From Clostridia bacterium (GTDB lineage Bacteria; Bacillota; Clostridia; Christensenellales; Aristaeellaceae), in the NCBI GenBank assembly GCA_017484085.1, contig JAFUTW010000038.1:1-64000 (forward strand): DNA of 64,000 bases. Direction: 5' to 3'. This document shows positions 46,276 through 56,269 of this stretch, piece by piece (within the stretch, counting starts at the first letter, position 1; the number at the start of each line of letters is the position of its first letter). The notes below the pieces were generated by a model. That model was not told the origin of the DNA. It did no database searches and was given only the letters and a program-made list of their open reading frames with translations. Made by a program: the position numbers and the translations under genes.

Positions 46276-47110
46276 TCTGCATCTCCATTCCACAGCCTCG
46301 GACGGGATGCTTTCCCCTGCGGAGGTCGTCCGCAGGGCGGCGGAGAAGGGCTGCACACACCTGGCGCTCACGGATCACGACAGCGTATCCGGCATCGCAG
46401 AAGCCCGGCGGCAGGCCGAGGCCTCCGGCCTCTTCCTGGTCCCCGGTGTGGAAATGAGCTGCGGCGGAGACAAGGAGATCCATGTCCTGGGGTACGGGTT
46501 TGATCCGGACAATGAAGCGGTAAGGGCTTTTTGCCGGAGCAAAGCCGAGGAGCGCCGGACGCGGGTCGAAAAGATGGTCAGACAGCTGGAGGACAACGGG
46601 ATCTCCGTCAGCCTGGAAAGCGTGATGGAGATTGCGCGCGGCGTCCCCGGGCGCGCGCATCTGGCAAGGGTGCTGGTGCACGAGGGATACGCGACTTCAG
46701 TGCGGAATGCTTTTGACCGTTATTTGGCGCAGGGGCGGTGCGGTTTTGTGCCCAAACGCCTCTTTACGGTCCGCGAAGCTGCTGCACTGATGGAGCAGGC
46801 CGGCGGCATTGCCGTGCTGGCACACCCCATGCAGCTGGGGAAGAGTTTCCACGTGCTGGAGCCGCTTGCGGCATCCTGGACGGAAGATGGCTTGCGCGGG
46901 ATGGAGGTGTACCATCCGAGCGCAGATGCGGGGGATGAGCCGGTACTGCTCGGCATCGCAAAGCGCTGCGGGCTGCTTGTGACCGGCGGAAGCGATTTTC
47001 ACGGAGCCCAGGTAAAGCCCGATATTGAGATCGGGCAGGAATTCCAAAGATGGAAGACGATGGACGAAGATGTGCGCAGGCTGCTGTCTGCGCTGAAGAT
47101 CCCCGCATAA
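46256..47110 (+). CDS. PHP-domain phosphoesterase (TrpH/nucleoside 3',5'-bisphosphate phosphatase-like)
   Basis: 284 residues of the PHP family that uses a cluster of metal ions to hydrolyse phosphoesters. Motifs: [13 protein letters not shown] (I), [11 protein letters not shown] (II), LVPGVEMSC and GGSDFHG near the C-terminus, all with their metal-binding His/Asp/Glu. Family members act as 3',5'-nucleotide bisphosphate phosphatases or 5'-3' RNA exonucleases. It overlaps the end of ftsH by 20 bases, so it is translated as part of the same mRNA. Confidence 0.88.
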   Translation: MTALKADLHLHSTASDGMLSPAEVVRRAAEKGCTHLALTDHDSVSGIAEARRQAEASGLFLVPGVEMSCGGDKEIHVLGYGFDPDNEAVRAFCRSKAEERRTRVEKMVRQLEDNGISVSLESVMEIARGVPGRAHLARVLVHEGYATSVRNAFDRYLAQGRCGFVPKRLFTVREAAALMEQAGGIAVLAHPMQLGKSFHVLEPLAASWTEDGLRGMEVYHPSADAGDEPVLLGIAKRCGLLVTGGSDFHGAQVKPDIEIGQEFQRWKTMDEDVRRLLSALKIPA

Positions 47111-47142
47111 ACAAGACAAAGGAGGCGACAGAGCTGCCTACG

Positions 47143-48624
47143 ATGACCAAAGCAGGCTACAGGCCGACGGAGGAACCGAAGGCACCTGCGCCGAAAAGGC
47201 CGAAGAAGAGCAATAAGAAGAACCGGAAAAGACCGTCAGGATTGAAGCGGATCAACGCCGCAACGATCGTATCCCTGATCGTATTCATCTTCGCGGCACT
47301 GGTAGCCCTCGGGGTCGTTTTGATCTGGCGGTACACGCAGCCCTACCAGAACGCTTTTGTACCCGGCTGCCGCCTGATGGGAAGGCCGCTCGACGGTATG
47401 AGCGCGCAGCAGGGAGCACAGCTGCTGGAGAGCCTCACGGCGGACCGCATCCGTGACTGGCGGGCTGATCTTTACTGGGGCGACCAGGTATACACGCTGA
47501 CAGCGGAAGACATCTCACTGGCTGTGGATACGCAGGCGACGCTGGAACCGCTTTGGGAAATCGGAAGGGACGGCGGGATGCTCGCGCGTTTCCGCGCGAT
47601 CCTGCTGCGGCAGGGCGATACGACGGATGCCCAGCCGGTGCTGACGATGGATGAGGCGCCGATCGAGACGCTTGTTTCCGCGCTGAAGGATGAGGTGGAT
47701 TGCGAGCCCGTGGACGCTGCAGCCCGGCTGGAGAGAAACAGCGCCGAGCCTTTCAGTTATACAGATGAGTCCATCGGCTACCGCCTTGATGCGGCGGCGC
47801 TCGTCAGTCAGATCCGCAGCGCGGCGCTGGCGATGGAGAAGCTGGAAACGGAAGTTGAGCCCCAGATCCTGAAGCCTTCGGTTGACCGCGCGTCGCTGGA
47901 GGCGGCAACCGTGCTGCGCGCCCGCCTGCGCGCGGATTTGGGAGAAGGCGCCGGCGCGGACAATGCGGTGCTGTCGTTATCAGCAATGGACGGGCTGTGC
48001 ATAGCGCCCGGCGAACAGTGGTCCTTCAACCAAACGGTGGGGTCCAGGACCCAGGAGGCGGGCTATGCGCTGGCCGCGGAGCCTGCGTACGGGCCCATGG
48101 CCGAAGGGATCGGCGGAGGCGTATGCGCAGCCTCAACGCTGATCTACCGTCTGGCGCTGCTGGCGGATGTGACGGTAACGGAGCGGCACGCCGCCGCTTA
48201 TCCGACCGGTTACGCAGAGGCCGGTCAGGAAGCGGCGGTAAGCGGACAGGGCCTTGACCTTGTGCTGGAAAACCGGACGGGCAGCCCGCTGTGGCTGCGC
48301 GTACGGCTCTGGCAGGAAGAAAGCAGGCAGATGGCCGAGCTTCAGTTCATCGGGGTGCCGCTGACGGAGCACATCACGCTGGAGTCGGAAACGGCTATGG
48401 GCGCGGTGCCGGCGGAGCCGGTATACGTGAGGGACAGGGAAGGACGCTACGCTGTTTACACCGATGAGCAGATTGCCGTCGGAGAAGCTCTGCCGGGCAT
48501 AACGGCAGTTACCACACGCGTGAGGACGGATGAGGCCGGCAGCGGGATCACGCGGGAAAAACTCTCTGAGGATGTTTACGAAGCAGTACCGCAGCGGATT
48601 TATGTGGGCGCATCTGAGAGATAA
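47143..48624 (+). CDS. VanW-family membrane-anchored protein
   Basis: 493 residues from ATG 47143. A Lys/Pro/Arg-rich cytoplasmic start is followed by one membrane helix (TIVSLIVFIFAALVALGVVL) and a YoaR-like putative peptidoglycan-binding region (two repeats around residues 100-260). Then comes the VanW domain with LSLSAMDGLCIAPGEQWSFN and EGIGGGVCAASTLIY. VanW proteins occur in vancomycin clusters and widely elsewhere; function unknown. The best Shine-Dalgarno (AAAGGAGG, 47118-47125) is 17 bases before the ATG but 8 bases before an in-frame CTG at 47134, so a CTG start is possible. Confidence 0.85.
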   Translation: MTKAGYRPTEEPKAPAPKRPKKSNKKNRKRPSGLKRINAATIVSLIVFIFAALVALGVVLIWRYTQPYQNAFVPGCRLMGRPLDGMSAQQGAQLLESLTADRIRDWRADLYWGDQVYTLTAEDISLAVDTQATLEPLWEIGRDGGMLARFRAILLRQGDTTDAQPVLTMDEAPIETLVSALKDEVDCEPVDAAARLERNSAEPFSYTDESIGYRLDAAALVSQIRSAALAMEKLETEVEPQILKPSVDRASLEAATVLRARLRADLGEGAGADNAVLSLSAMDGLCIAPGEQWSFNQTVGSRTQEAGYALAAEPAYGPMAEGIGGGVCAASTLIYRLALLADVTVTERHAAAYPTGYAEAGQEAAVSGQGLDLVLENRTGSPLWLRVRLWQEESRQMAELQFIGVPLTEHITLESETAMGAVPAEPVYVRDREGRYAVYTDEQIAVGEALPGITAVTTRVRTDEAGSGITREKLSEDVYEAVPQRIYVGASER

Positions 48625-48645
48625 GGGAGAGCAAAGGAGGTTGCC

Positions 48646-50613
48646 GTGAGCGATTACAGTATGGCGCAGGAGGTCCGCTACCTGGAACTCCTGAGACGCG
48701 AATACCGGACGATCCGGGAGGCGTCGGCGGAGGTGGCGCATCTGCGCGCCGTCCTTAAGCTGCCCAAGGGGACGGAGCACTTCCTCTCGGATCTGCATGG
48801 AGAGCATGCAGCTTTCCTGCATATGCTGCACAATGCAAGCGGCGTCATCAAGCGCAAGATCAACGATCTGTACGAAAACGTCCTGCCGAAGCACGAGCGG
48901 GATCTTCTCGCGACGCTGATCTATTATCCGGGCGAAAAACTGGCGCTGCTGAAAAAACAGGGCATCGTGGACGACGAGTGGTACAGGCTGACGATTTACC
49001 GCCTGCTTGAGGTTTGCCGCATGTGCTCCGTCAAGTACACGAGGAAGCGCGTGCGCGATGCGATGCCCAGGGAGCTCGGCAGGCTGATGGAGGAACTCCT
49101 GCTGAGCGACAACGCACCGGATAAGGAAGGCTATTACCGGGAAGTGATGCAGTCCATCCTGGATACGGGGCTTGCGGATTCCATGATCATTGAGCTCAGC
49201 CGCGTCATCCAGTCCCTTGCGATCGACCGGCTGCATATCATCGGCGATATTTACGACCGCGGCCCCAGGGCGGATCTTATCATGGATGCGCTGGAACGCT
49301 ATCACCAGGTCGATGTCCAGTGGGGCAATCACGACATCGTCTGGATGGGCGCTGCAGCGCTCTCTGAAGCGTGCATCGCGCAGGCGATCGTTACGACGGT
49401 AAAATACGGCAATCTGGAATCCCTCGAGGTGGGGTACGGTATCTCCCTGCGCCCCCTGCAGACGCTGGCCTCCGCCTTTTACGCGGATGATCCCTGTGAG
49501 GCGTTCCTGCCGAAGGACAACGGGGACGATGCCAAAGAGGACGAGATGCTCGTCGCCAGGATGCACAAAGCGGCTGCCATCCTGCAGTTCAAGCTGGAGG
49601 GACAGCTGATCGAGCGCCATCCGGAATATGGGATGGACAACCGGCGGCTGCTTCACCGGGTCAACTTTGAGAGCGGCACCATCGATCTCGACGGCGTGCG
49701 CTACCCGATGCGATCCTGCAGGTTCCCGACGGTGGACCCCGCCGATCCTTATGCGCTGAACCCGCAGGAGCGGGACGTAATGGACAGGCTGATCCAGGAA
49801 TTCGCGCATTCGGAGAAGCTGCAGCGGCACGTTCAGTTCCTCTACAGTGCGGGCGGCATGTACCTTCGCTGCAACGGCAATCTGCTCTATCACGGGTGCA
49901 TCCCGATGAACGAGGACGGTTCTTTTGCGGCGATCCCCGTGACGGGGGCCGAGGGGCTCAGCGGCCGCGCGGGCATCGACGCGGCGGAGCAGCTGGCGAG
50001 GCAGGGCTACTTCGGCAAAGCCGGACAGAAGAACCGGCGCGACGGTCAGGATTTCCTGTGGTATCTGGGATGCGGGCCTGCGTCCCCGCTCTTCGGCAAG
50101 GATAAGATGACGACCTTTGAGCGCTATTTTGTCGCCGATAAATCGACACATGCCGAAAAGAAAAACGCGTATTACGACAGGCAGGACGACGAGGAGACCG
50201 CGCTGCGGATCCTGCGGGAATTTGCGCTGACGGAGACGGGGCTGATCGTCAACGGGCACGTGCCCGTGAAGGTCGGCAAGGGTGAAAGCCCGATCAAGGC
50301 GGGCGGACACCTGCTGGTGATCGACGGCGGCATGAGCCGCGCTTACCAGCCGGTTACGGGGATCGCAGGCTACACGCTGATCTTCACCTCGCACGATGTC
50401 AGCCTGTCCGCACATCAGCCGTTCATCTCCAAAGCGGCTGCCATCTCCGACGAGCAGGACATTCACTCCATGCAGAGCGTCGTGCGGAAGATGCCGCACA
50501 GGCTGTTGATTGAGGATACGGATGAGGGCGAGGTCCTGAGGGCGCGCATCGACGATCTGATGCGCCTCATTCAGGCTTACCGCAGCGGCCTCATCAAAGA
50601 AGCGAGAAACTGA
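48646..50613 (+). CDS. fbp: class III fructose-1,6-bisphosphatase
   Basis: Gluconeogenic enzyme converting fructose 1,6-bisphosphate to fructose 6-phosphate; the Firmicutes-specific type (Bacillus Fbp) of about 640-670 residues, here 655. The calcineurin-like metal motifs are visible: SDLHGEH, GDIYDRGPRAD and WGNHDIVWMG, with NGHVPVK and IDGGMSRAYQ near the C-terminus. GTG start at 48646 with AAAGGAGG upstream. It follows the VanW gene after 21 bases. Confidence 0.96.
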   Translation: MSDYSMAQEVRYLELLRREYRTIREASAEVAHLRAVLKLPKGTEHFLSDLHGEHAAFLHMLHNASGVIKRKINDLYENVLPKHERDLLATLIYYPGEKLALLKKQGIVDDEWYRLTIYRLLEVCRMCSVKYTRKRVRDAMPRELGRLMEELLLSDNAPDKEGYYREVMQSILDTGLADSMIIELSRVIQSLAIDRLHIIGDIYDRGPRADLIMDALERYHQVDVQWGNHDIVWMGAAALSEACIAQAIVTTVKYGNLESLEVGYGISLRPLQTLASAFYADDPCEAFLPKDNGDDAKEDEMLVARMHKAAAILQFKLEGQLIERHPEYGMDNRRLLHRVNFESGTIDLDGVRYPMRSCRFPTVDPADPYALNPQERDVMDRLIQEFAHSEKLQRHVQFLYSAGGMYLRCNGNLLYHGCIPMNEDGSFAAIPVTGAEGLSGRAGIDAAEQLARQGYFGKAGQKNRRDGQDFLWYLGCGPASPLFGKDKMTTFERYFVADKSTHAEKKNAYYDRQDDEETALRILREFALTETGLIVNGHVPVKVGKGESPIKAGGHLLVIDGGMSRAYQPVTGIAGYTLIFTSHDVSLSAHQPFISKAAAISDEQDIHSMQSVVRKMPHRLLIEDTDEGEVLRARIDDLMRLIQAYRSGLIKEARN

Positions 50614-50635
50614 AGCAGAACACAGGAGGAAAACA

Positions 50636-50911
50636 GTGGAAACGGTGAATAAAGCGGTCGTTACCGTCCTCGGTACGGATACGACAGGCATCATTGCAAG
50701 GGTCAGCGCCGTGCTCTTAAAGCATGACGCCAACATTCTGGACATCTCGCAGACCGTTCTGTCCGGCATGTTCACCATGGTGATGATCGTGGATTTGCGG
50801 AACAGCGTCTTTGCGGATCTGGCGGACGATCTGAACCGTGCAGGGACAGAGATGGGGCTGCAGATCCGCATTCAGCGCAGCGAGATCTTCGACGCGATGC
50901 ACAGGATCTGA
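50636..50911 (+). CDS. ACT domain-containing protein (UPF0237)
   Basis: 91 residues forming a single ACT domain (KAVVTVLGTDTTGIIARVSAVL, FTMVMIVDLRN), the small-molecule-binding fold often used for amino-acid sensing. GTG at 50636 with AGGAGG 7 bases upstream. It pairs with the DUF711 gene 9 bases downstream, a widely conserved pair; the ligand is unknown. Confidence 0.92.
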   Translation: METVNKAVVTVLGTDTTGIIARVSAVLLKHDANILDISQTVLSGMFTMVMIVDLRNSVFADLADDLNRAGTEMGLQIRIQRSEIFDAMHRI

Positions 50912-50920
50912 GGAGGACGC

Positions 50921-52276
50921 ATGATCAACACTTCGGAAATCCTGCAGACCATTCACATGATCGAGGCGGAGAAGCTGGATATCCGCACGATCACGATGGG
51001 CATTTCGCTGTATGAATGCGCAGACCCCGATCCGGCACGCATGGCGGTGAAGATTTACGACCGCATCACCAAACAGGCGGAGAACCTCGTCAAAACCGGT
51101 GAGGCGCTGGAGAGGGAGTACGGTATACCGATCGTCAACAAACGGATCTCTGTTACGCCGGTGAGCCTTGTTGCCGCCGCCTGCGGAGAACCGCTGCGTG
51201 CGGCTGGAGCGATGGATGATGCCGCGCGGGAGACGGGCGTCAACTTTATCGGCGGATACAGCGCGCTGGTGCAGAAGGGCATGACGGCATCCGACAGGCG
51301 GCTGATCGATTCCCTGCCGGAGGCGCTCTCCACGACAGAACGCGTCTGCGCTTCCGTCAACGTCGCCAGCACCCGTGCGGGCATCGACATGGATGCCGTG
51401 CGGCTGTGCGGCGAAGCGGTAAAGAAAATCGCCGAAGCGACGAAGGATACCGACGCTTCCGGCTGCATGAAGCTGGTCGTCTTTGCCAACGCGGTGGAGG
51501 ACAATCCGTTCATGGCGGGGGCGTTCCACGGCCCGGGAGAGGGCGATTGCTGCATCAACGTCGGGATTTCCGGCCCGGGCGTCGTCAAAAGGGCACTGGA
51601 GCGCGAGGCAAAAGGCGCGCCGTTTGACCAGGTGGCGGAGACGATCAAGCGCACGGCGTTCAAGATCACGCGCGTGGGGCAGCTGATCGCAAGAGAGGCA
51701 TCAGACAGGCTGGGCGTGCCGTTCGGCATCGTCGATCTGTCCCTTGCGCCTACGCCCGCCATGGGTGATTCCGTCGCGCACATCCTGGAGGAAATGGGGC
51801 TGGAGGTCTGCGGCTGCGCGGGAACGACGGCTGCGCTGGCGCTTTTGAACGATGCTGTCAAAAAAGGCGGCATCATGGCCTCCGGACATGTCGGCGGCCT
51901 GTCCGGCGCGTTTATACCGGTCAGCGAGGATATCGGAATGATCAATGCGGCCGCCCGCGGCGCGCTGCATATCGAAAAGCTGGAGGCGATGACCTGCGTC
52001 TGCTCCGTCGGTCTGGATATGATCGCCGTGCCGGGTGATACGCCGGCCTCGACGATCGCGGCGATCATTGCAGACGAAGCGGCGATCGGTATGATCAACG
52101 GAAAGACGACCGCGGTGAGACTGATCCCGGCGCCGGGCAAGAAGGTCGGAGACGAAGTGGAATTCGGCGGCCTCTTCGGTCGGGCGCCAATCATGAGCGT
52201 TTCGCCTTATTCGGCGGAACAGTTTATCGCGCGCGGCGGCCGTATACCTGCGCCGCTGCAGAGCCTCAGGAACTGA
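50921..52276 (+). CDS. UPF0210/DUF711 (PFL family) protein
   Basis: 451 residues of the DUF711 family, related in fold to pyruvate-formate-lyase-type barrels but without a proven reaction. Conserved stretches include [45 protein letters not shown] and [17 protein letters not shown] (in parts). GAGGAGG precedes the ATG. It is nearly always found next to an ACT protein, which suggests that the two regulate or form one enzyme; inferred. Confidence 0.92.
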   Translation: MINTSEILQTIHMIEAEKLDIRTITMGISLYECADPDPARMAVKIYDRITKQAENLVKTGEALEREYGIPIVNKRISVTPVSLVAAACGEPLRAAGAMDDAARETGVNFIGGYSALVQKGMTASDRRLIDSLPEALSTTERVCASVNVASTRAGIDMDAVRLCGEAVKKIAEATKDTDASGCMKLVVFANAVEDNPFMAGAFHGPGEGDCCINVGISGPGVVKRALEREAKGAPFDQVAETIKRTAFKITRVGQLIAREASDRLGVPFGIVDLSLAPTPAMGDSVAHILEEMGLEVCGCAGTTAALALLNDAVKKGGIMASGHVGGLSGAFIPVSEDIGMINAAARGALHIEKLEAMTCVCSVGLDMIAVPGDTPASTIAAIIADEAAIGMINGKTTAVRLIPAPGKKVGDEVEFGGLFGRAPIMSVSPYSAEQFIARGGRIPAPLQSLRN

Positions 52277-52300
52277 TTTTGAAAGGAAGAAACAGCGGGT

Positions 52301-54118
52301 ATGACAGAGAAAGGGAATAAAATGGCTGCACAAAACGGAGAGGACTGCCGTCTGCATTGGGATATGACGCGGCTTTTTGCAACGGATGAGGATTGGGAGG
52401 AAGCATATCAAAAGGCCGGTGCCGGTGCCGAGGACTTTGCCGGGAGAGCGGGAACGCTCGGCGGCGGAAGAGAGAAGACCCTTTCGGCACTGACGGAATA
52501 CATGGAGCTGAACCAAGGCCTGGAACGCCTCTACACCTATGCGATGATGAAGCTGCATGAGGATACGTCAAACGGCAAGTATCAGGGGATGCAGGACAGG
52601 GCAGCGAGCCTGGCCAGCAGGATGGCGGCTGCCTCCGCGTTCCTGACGCCTGAGCTTTTGGCGCTGCCGGAGGAAGAACTGCAGGGCATGGCCGCGGATG
52701 AGCGTTTTGCGGACTATGATGTCTTCCTGCAGGAGATCCTGCGCACCAAGCCGCACGTACTGGGTGCAAAGGAAGAGCGCCTGATGGCGATGGCTACCGA
52801 AGTGACCGGCGTGCCGGAGAACACCGCGGAACTGCTGATGGGCGCCGATTTGGATCTCGGGAAGACAATCAGCGAGGACGGGAGCAAAATCCAGCTGACC
52901 GAAGCCGGCTTTATCCCGTTGATGTCCAGCGAGAGCCGCATTGTGAGGCGCAAGGCTTATACCGCTATGATGCAGGGCTACGGACGTATGGGAAACACGT
53001 TTGCCGCGCTCTACGGCGGACAGGTCAAGGCGGATATCTTCGCAGCGCGGGCCAGAGGCTACGCCTCCTGCCGTGAAGCGGCGTTGTTCCCGGATCAGGT
53101 GCAGCCTTCGGTTTACGACAGTCTGATCGAGTCCGTGCACGGCGGGATCGGGACGCTTTGCGCGTACCTGGAGGCAAAGCAAAGGCGGCTCGGCGTGCCC
53201 AAGCTCCACCTGTATGACCTGTACGCCGAGAAGAAGACAGACTTTGAGATCTCTCCGGACATCGATGAGGCTTTCCGTATTTTCCTGGATTCCGTAAAGC
53301 CCCTGGGCGCGGATTACGTGAGAGACGCGTCGAGGGCGCTGCCGGAGCGCTGGATCGACGTTATGCCGGCGAAGAACAAGCGCGCAGGCGCTTACAGCAC
53401 CGGTGTATACGGAACGACTCCGTATGTGCTGCTGAACCATAAGCCGACCTATGACGGCCTCTCCACACTGGCCCACGAGATGGGGCATGCGATGCACACT
53501 TTCTATTCCTCTGCTGCGCAGCCCTATGCAAAGGCGGACTATACGATCTTTGTAGCTGAGGTCGCTTCCACCACCAACGAGATCCTGCTCTGCGAGCATC
53601 TGCGCCGCGTTTATAAAGGAAACCGCGATGCCCAGCTGGCATTGATCGGCTCGCTTCTGGAGCATTTCAGGACGACGGTCTTCAGGCAGACGATGTTTGC
53701 CGAATTCGAAATGAAGGCGCACAGCATGGCGGAAAACGGGGAGAGCCTGACGCGGGACAGCCTGTGCGAGCTGTATTACGGCCTTAACCGCCTCTATTAC
53801 GGCAAGGCCTGCGCGGTCGATAAAGCGGTGGAGACGGAGTGGATGCGCATACCGCATTTCTACAGCCCGTTCTACGTCTACAAATACGCAACGGGGTTCT
53901 GCGCTGCGGCTGCGCTCTCCAGAAACATCCTGAGCGGGGATCCCGCAAAGGTAGCTGCATACCGCAAATTCCTCACACTGGGCGGAAGCATGCCGCCGAT
54001 CGAAGAGCTGAAGGTTGCGGGCGTCGATATGTCCACCCCGGCGCCGGTCTGCGAAGCGCTGGATTATTTCGCGGAGCTGCTGCTGGAATACACAGCTCTG
54101 CTGGCGCAGGAGGATTGA
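52301..54118 (+). CDS. pepF: oligoendopeptidase F (M3B family)
   Basis: Cytoplasmic zinc peptidase that cuts oligopeptides of about 7-17 residues. 605 residues, with zinc motif LAHEMGHAMHTF (HExxH) and the downstream Glu in AEVASTTNEILL. The N-terminal M3B pattern includes LHWDMTRLFATDEDWE. ATG at 52301 is kept; an ATG at 52322 (MAAQNGED) is also possible, as both have moderate purine-rich sites. It is followed at once by an envelope membrane gene whose ribosome site lies inside pepF. Confidence 0.94.
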   Translation: MTEKGNKMAAQNGEDCRLHWDMTRLFATDEDWEEAYQKAGAGAEDFAGRAGTLGGGREKTLSALTEYMELNQGLERLYTYAMMKLHEDTSNGKYQGMQDRAASLASRMAAASAFLTPELLALPEEELQGMAADERFADYDVFLQEILRTKPHVLGAKEERLMAMATEVTGVPENTAELLMGADLDLGKTISEDGSKIQLTEAGFIPLMSSESRIVRRKAYTAMMQGYGRMGNTFAALYGGQVKADIFAARARGYASCREAALFPDQVQPSVYDSLIESVHGGIGTLCAYLEAKQRRLGVPKLHLYDLYAEKKTDFEISPDIDEAFRIFLDSVKPLGADYVRDASRALPERWIDVMPAKNKRAGAYSTGVYGTTPYVLLNHKPTYDGLSTLAHEMGHAMHTFYSSAAQPYAKADYTIFVAEVASTTNEILLCEHLRRVYKGNRDAQLALIGSLLEHFRTTVFRQTMFAEFEMKAHSMAENGESLTRDSLCELYYGLNRLYYGKACAVDKAVETEWMRIPHFYSPFYVYKYATGFCAAAALSRNILSGDPAKVAAYRKFLTLGGSMPPIEELKVAGVDMSTPAPVCEALDYFAELLLEYTALLAQED

Positions 54119-54119
54119 C

Positions 54120-55451
54120 GTGTCCTTGAAAGAGAGAGCAGGGCAGGTTTGGCGGGTGCTGCACGAGAGCGCAGCCAAGGCTGAAGGTCTGGCGTATATC
54201 CTGCTGTTTGCAGGCTTGTTTCTGACGCCTGTTTACCTGCGCTACCCGCTTCTCGCCCCGGCGGTGGGGTATTACGGCCAGATCAATGTTCTGGCCGTAT
54301 TGGCGACAGCCATCTTCATCGTGGGATCCGAGCGCTTTGGCGGGGCGGAACGGACGGCATTCTGCCTCTACACGGCGATGCTGATCCCGCTGGTCGTGAC
54401 GGACAAGCTGGCCGGTATCCGCCTGGGGCACACGGCTGCGACGCTGTGCAACTGCTGGCTCCCCTTCTTTCTGCCGCTGGCCCATACCGCGAAAGCGCAC
54501 GCCAAAGAACGGCTTGGACACTTTCTAACGGCATATAACGTTTTTACCGTGCTGCTGCTGGCGATCGCCGTCTGGGACAGGCTGAGCGAAACAAAGCCGC
54601 TCTATGCGGTTGCCGGCTGGTTCTGGGATCACGGGCTGTATGAGTATGAGGAAATCCGCGTCATGCTCCGCCTGATCGAGGAAGAGGCCGGCAGAAAGCT
54701 CTCCAGGTTCTACTTCATCTGGGGGCATACGCTTACCAACGCCATTTTCTTCAACGGTTTCTTTATCCTGAACGACATTTATTACCGTTCCGTGGGCAGA
54801 CGGTATCCGCGCATGGCCTATTTTGCGGTTGCCGTATGCGGGACCCTGTTGTGCGGCGCGAAGATGGCGATCCTGGTATTGGGGATCTATCTGGTCATCG
54901 CGAATTGGGAGGATAAGAGGTGGCTCATCGCTTACGCGGTGATGTTCGCGGTTCTCTATTTTACAGGCGCTTTCAATTCGGTCCTTCAGCGTTTCCGCAG
55001 CACAAGCCTGACCAGCGGTCGGCTGGAGGCGATGCAGCGCTTTTTCGCGGAAGGAGAGTATCCGCTGCATCTCCTGTACGGATACGGCGGGAACGTCACA
55101 CGCATCGCGCATACCTATCTCTACGATATCCGGGCTGCTTTTGAGTTCCCGCCCCTGATGTTTGCGTTGGACTACGGCATCCTGTTTTCCGCGGTGATGA
55201 TCCTGACCTTTGTCATTTACGTTTCCCAACGGATGCTGCGCGGCTCTGTCATCTGCTGGATGGGCATCGGGCTGTGGTACCTGCAGATCAACACCTATTA
55301 CGCCAGCAGCCTCAATTGCCACGACGCCGGCTGGATCATGGCGGCGGGGATACTGATCGCCGTCAACTGTGCGGATCTGGCCGCCGACAGGCGGGGGACT
55401 GCCCGCGGGGACGGAAGCGGCGCGTTGAATCAGATGAAGGCGAAAGCATGA
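54120..55451 (+). CDS. polytopic membrane protein, O-antigen ligase/polymerase-like
   Basis: 443 residues with about ten or eleven hydrophobic segments (for example LAYILLFAGLFLTPVYL, YNVFTVLLLAIAVW, MAYFAVAVCGTLLCGAKMAI, YAVMFAVLYFTGAF). A long loop with LTSGRLEAMQRFFAEGEYPL resembles the RxxLW/H-containing loop of Wzy/WaaL-type O-antigen polymerases and ligases. GTG at 54120 is chosen because AGGAGG lies 6 bases upstream. A role in polysaccharide polymerisation or attachment is likely but not proven; there are no sugar-transferase genes beside it. Confidence 0.7.
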   Translation: MSLKERAGQVWRVLHESAAKAEGLAYILLFAGLFLTPVYLRYPLLAPAVGYYGQINVLAVLATAIFIVGSERFGGAERTAFCLYTAMLIPLVVTDKLAGIRLGHTAATLCNCWLPFFLPLAHTAKAHAKERLGHFLTAYNVFTVLLLAIAVWDRLSETKPLYAVAGWFWDHGLYEYEEIRVMLRLIEEEAGRKLSRFYFIWGHTLTNAIFFNGFFILNDIYYRSVGRRYPRMAYFAVAVCGTLLCGAKMAILVLGIYLVIANWEDKRWLIAYAVMFAVLYFTGAFNSVLQRFRSTSLTSGRLEAMQRFFAEGEYPLHLLYGYGGNVTRIAHTYLYDIRAAFEFPPLMFALDYGILFSAVMILTFVIYVSQRMLRGSVICWMGIGLWYLQINTYYASSLNCHDAGWIMAAGILIAVNCADLAADRRGTARGDGSGALNQMKAKA

Positions 55452-56266
55452 CGATGACGAGCATAGGCGAAGGAATCCAGCGCGTGGCCCCCAAACCGTT
55501 TGGCGGAGGGACTCTTGTGCGGGCGGCAGGAAGCATCTGGCTTCGGCTGGCAGCCCTGCAGCTGGCGGTAAACCTGCTTGCGCTGATCACAGACTCAGGG
55601 GTGCCTACTAAACTGCTGTGCATCTATGCGCTCTGGCTGCTGGCCAGATGCCTGTTTGAAGCGGTGGAAGGGGCTATGTATACGATCCGGGGCGACCAGA
55701 TCATCCTGGAGAAAAAGCTTGGGGATATCACCGTCAACCGGGTCAGTATCCCGTTTGGCAGCATCCTGTCCGTGAGGCCCGCCGTATGCGCGGAAAAGCT
55801 GTCTGTCAGCTATCGCCAGGTGTCGTGGTTCGGTAGCGGCCTGAAGCCGTCGCTGCGGCTTCGCGCGGCGTGGCTGAGTTCCCTTGTTTCAGCCCGTGCG
55901 GCCAGGAGAATTGCCGGAGAAGCAGCGCTTTGTGACAAAGGCATGCTGATAGCTTATCTGGCGGACGACAGGCCGTATGCCTGCGTGTTCGCCCCGTCCC
56001 AGCGGATCGCGGAGCAGCTGGCACAGGCGGTCGGCGAACGCTGGGGATGGGACGACCGGCTTTCAAGGGCGGAGGTCACCTCTTTGCAGGGACATTGCCT
56101 TCAGAGGGCATTCCCGGCGCTGTATCCGAACGTCAGGCCGCTGATCTCTCAGGAAGACGAAGAGTGGCTGGCCGAGTGGCAGGCGGAACGCGACGCCGCA
56201 AAACAAAAGAAAAAGGCCGGGAAGGAAAAGAAAAAGCAAACCTCCCGTACTGATAACAAGGAGTAA
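55448..56266 (+). CDS. membrane protein with PH-like domain, unknown function
   Basis: 272 residues. Two hydrophobic helices (LRLAALQLAVNLLALIT and LLCIYALWLLARCLFE) are followed by a beta-rich stretch (GAMYTIRGDQIILEKKLGDITVN) reminiscent of bacterial PH/YdbT-type domains, and a very basic Lys-rich C-terminus. ATG overlaps the previous stop (ATGA). No specific family was recognised. It is translationally coupled to the O-antigen-ligase-like protein, so they may act together in the membrane. Confidence 0.7.
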   Translation: MTMTSIGEGIQRVAPKPFGGGTLVRAAGSIWLRLAALQLAVNLLALITDSGVPTKLLCIYALWLLARCLFEAVEGAMYTIRGDQIILEKKLGDITVNRVSIPFGSILSVRPAVCAEKLSVSYRQVSWFGSGLKPSLRLRAAWLSSLVSARAARRIAGEAALCDKGMLIAYLADDRPYACVFAPSQRIAEQLAQAVGERWGWDDRLSRAEVTSLQGHCLQRAFPALYPNVRPLISQEDEEWLAEWQAERDAAKQKKKAGKEKKKQTSRTDNKE

Positions 56267-56269
56267 GGC

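Noticed and set aside
48133..50871. A 912-codon minus-strand open frame opposite the VanW and fbp genes
   Set aside because: The plus strand encodes well-conserved proteins over the same bases; the reverse frame matches nothing and arises from GC-rich codon bias.
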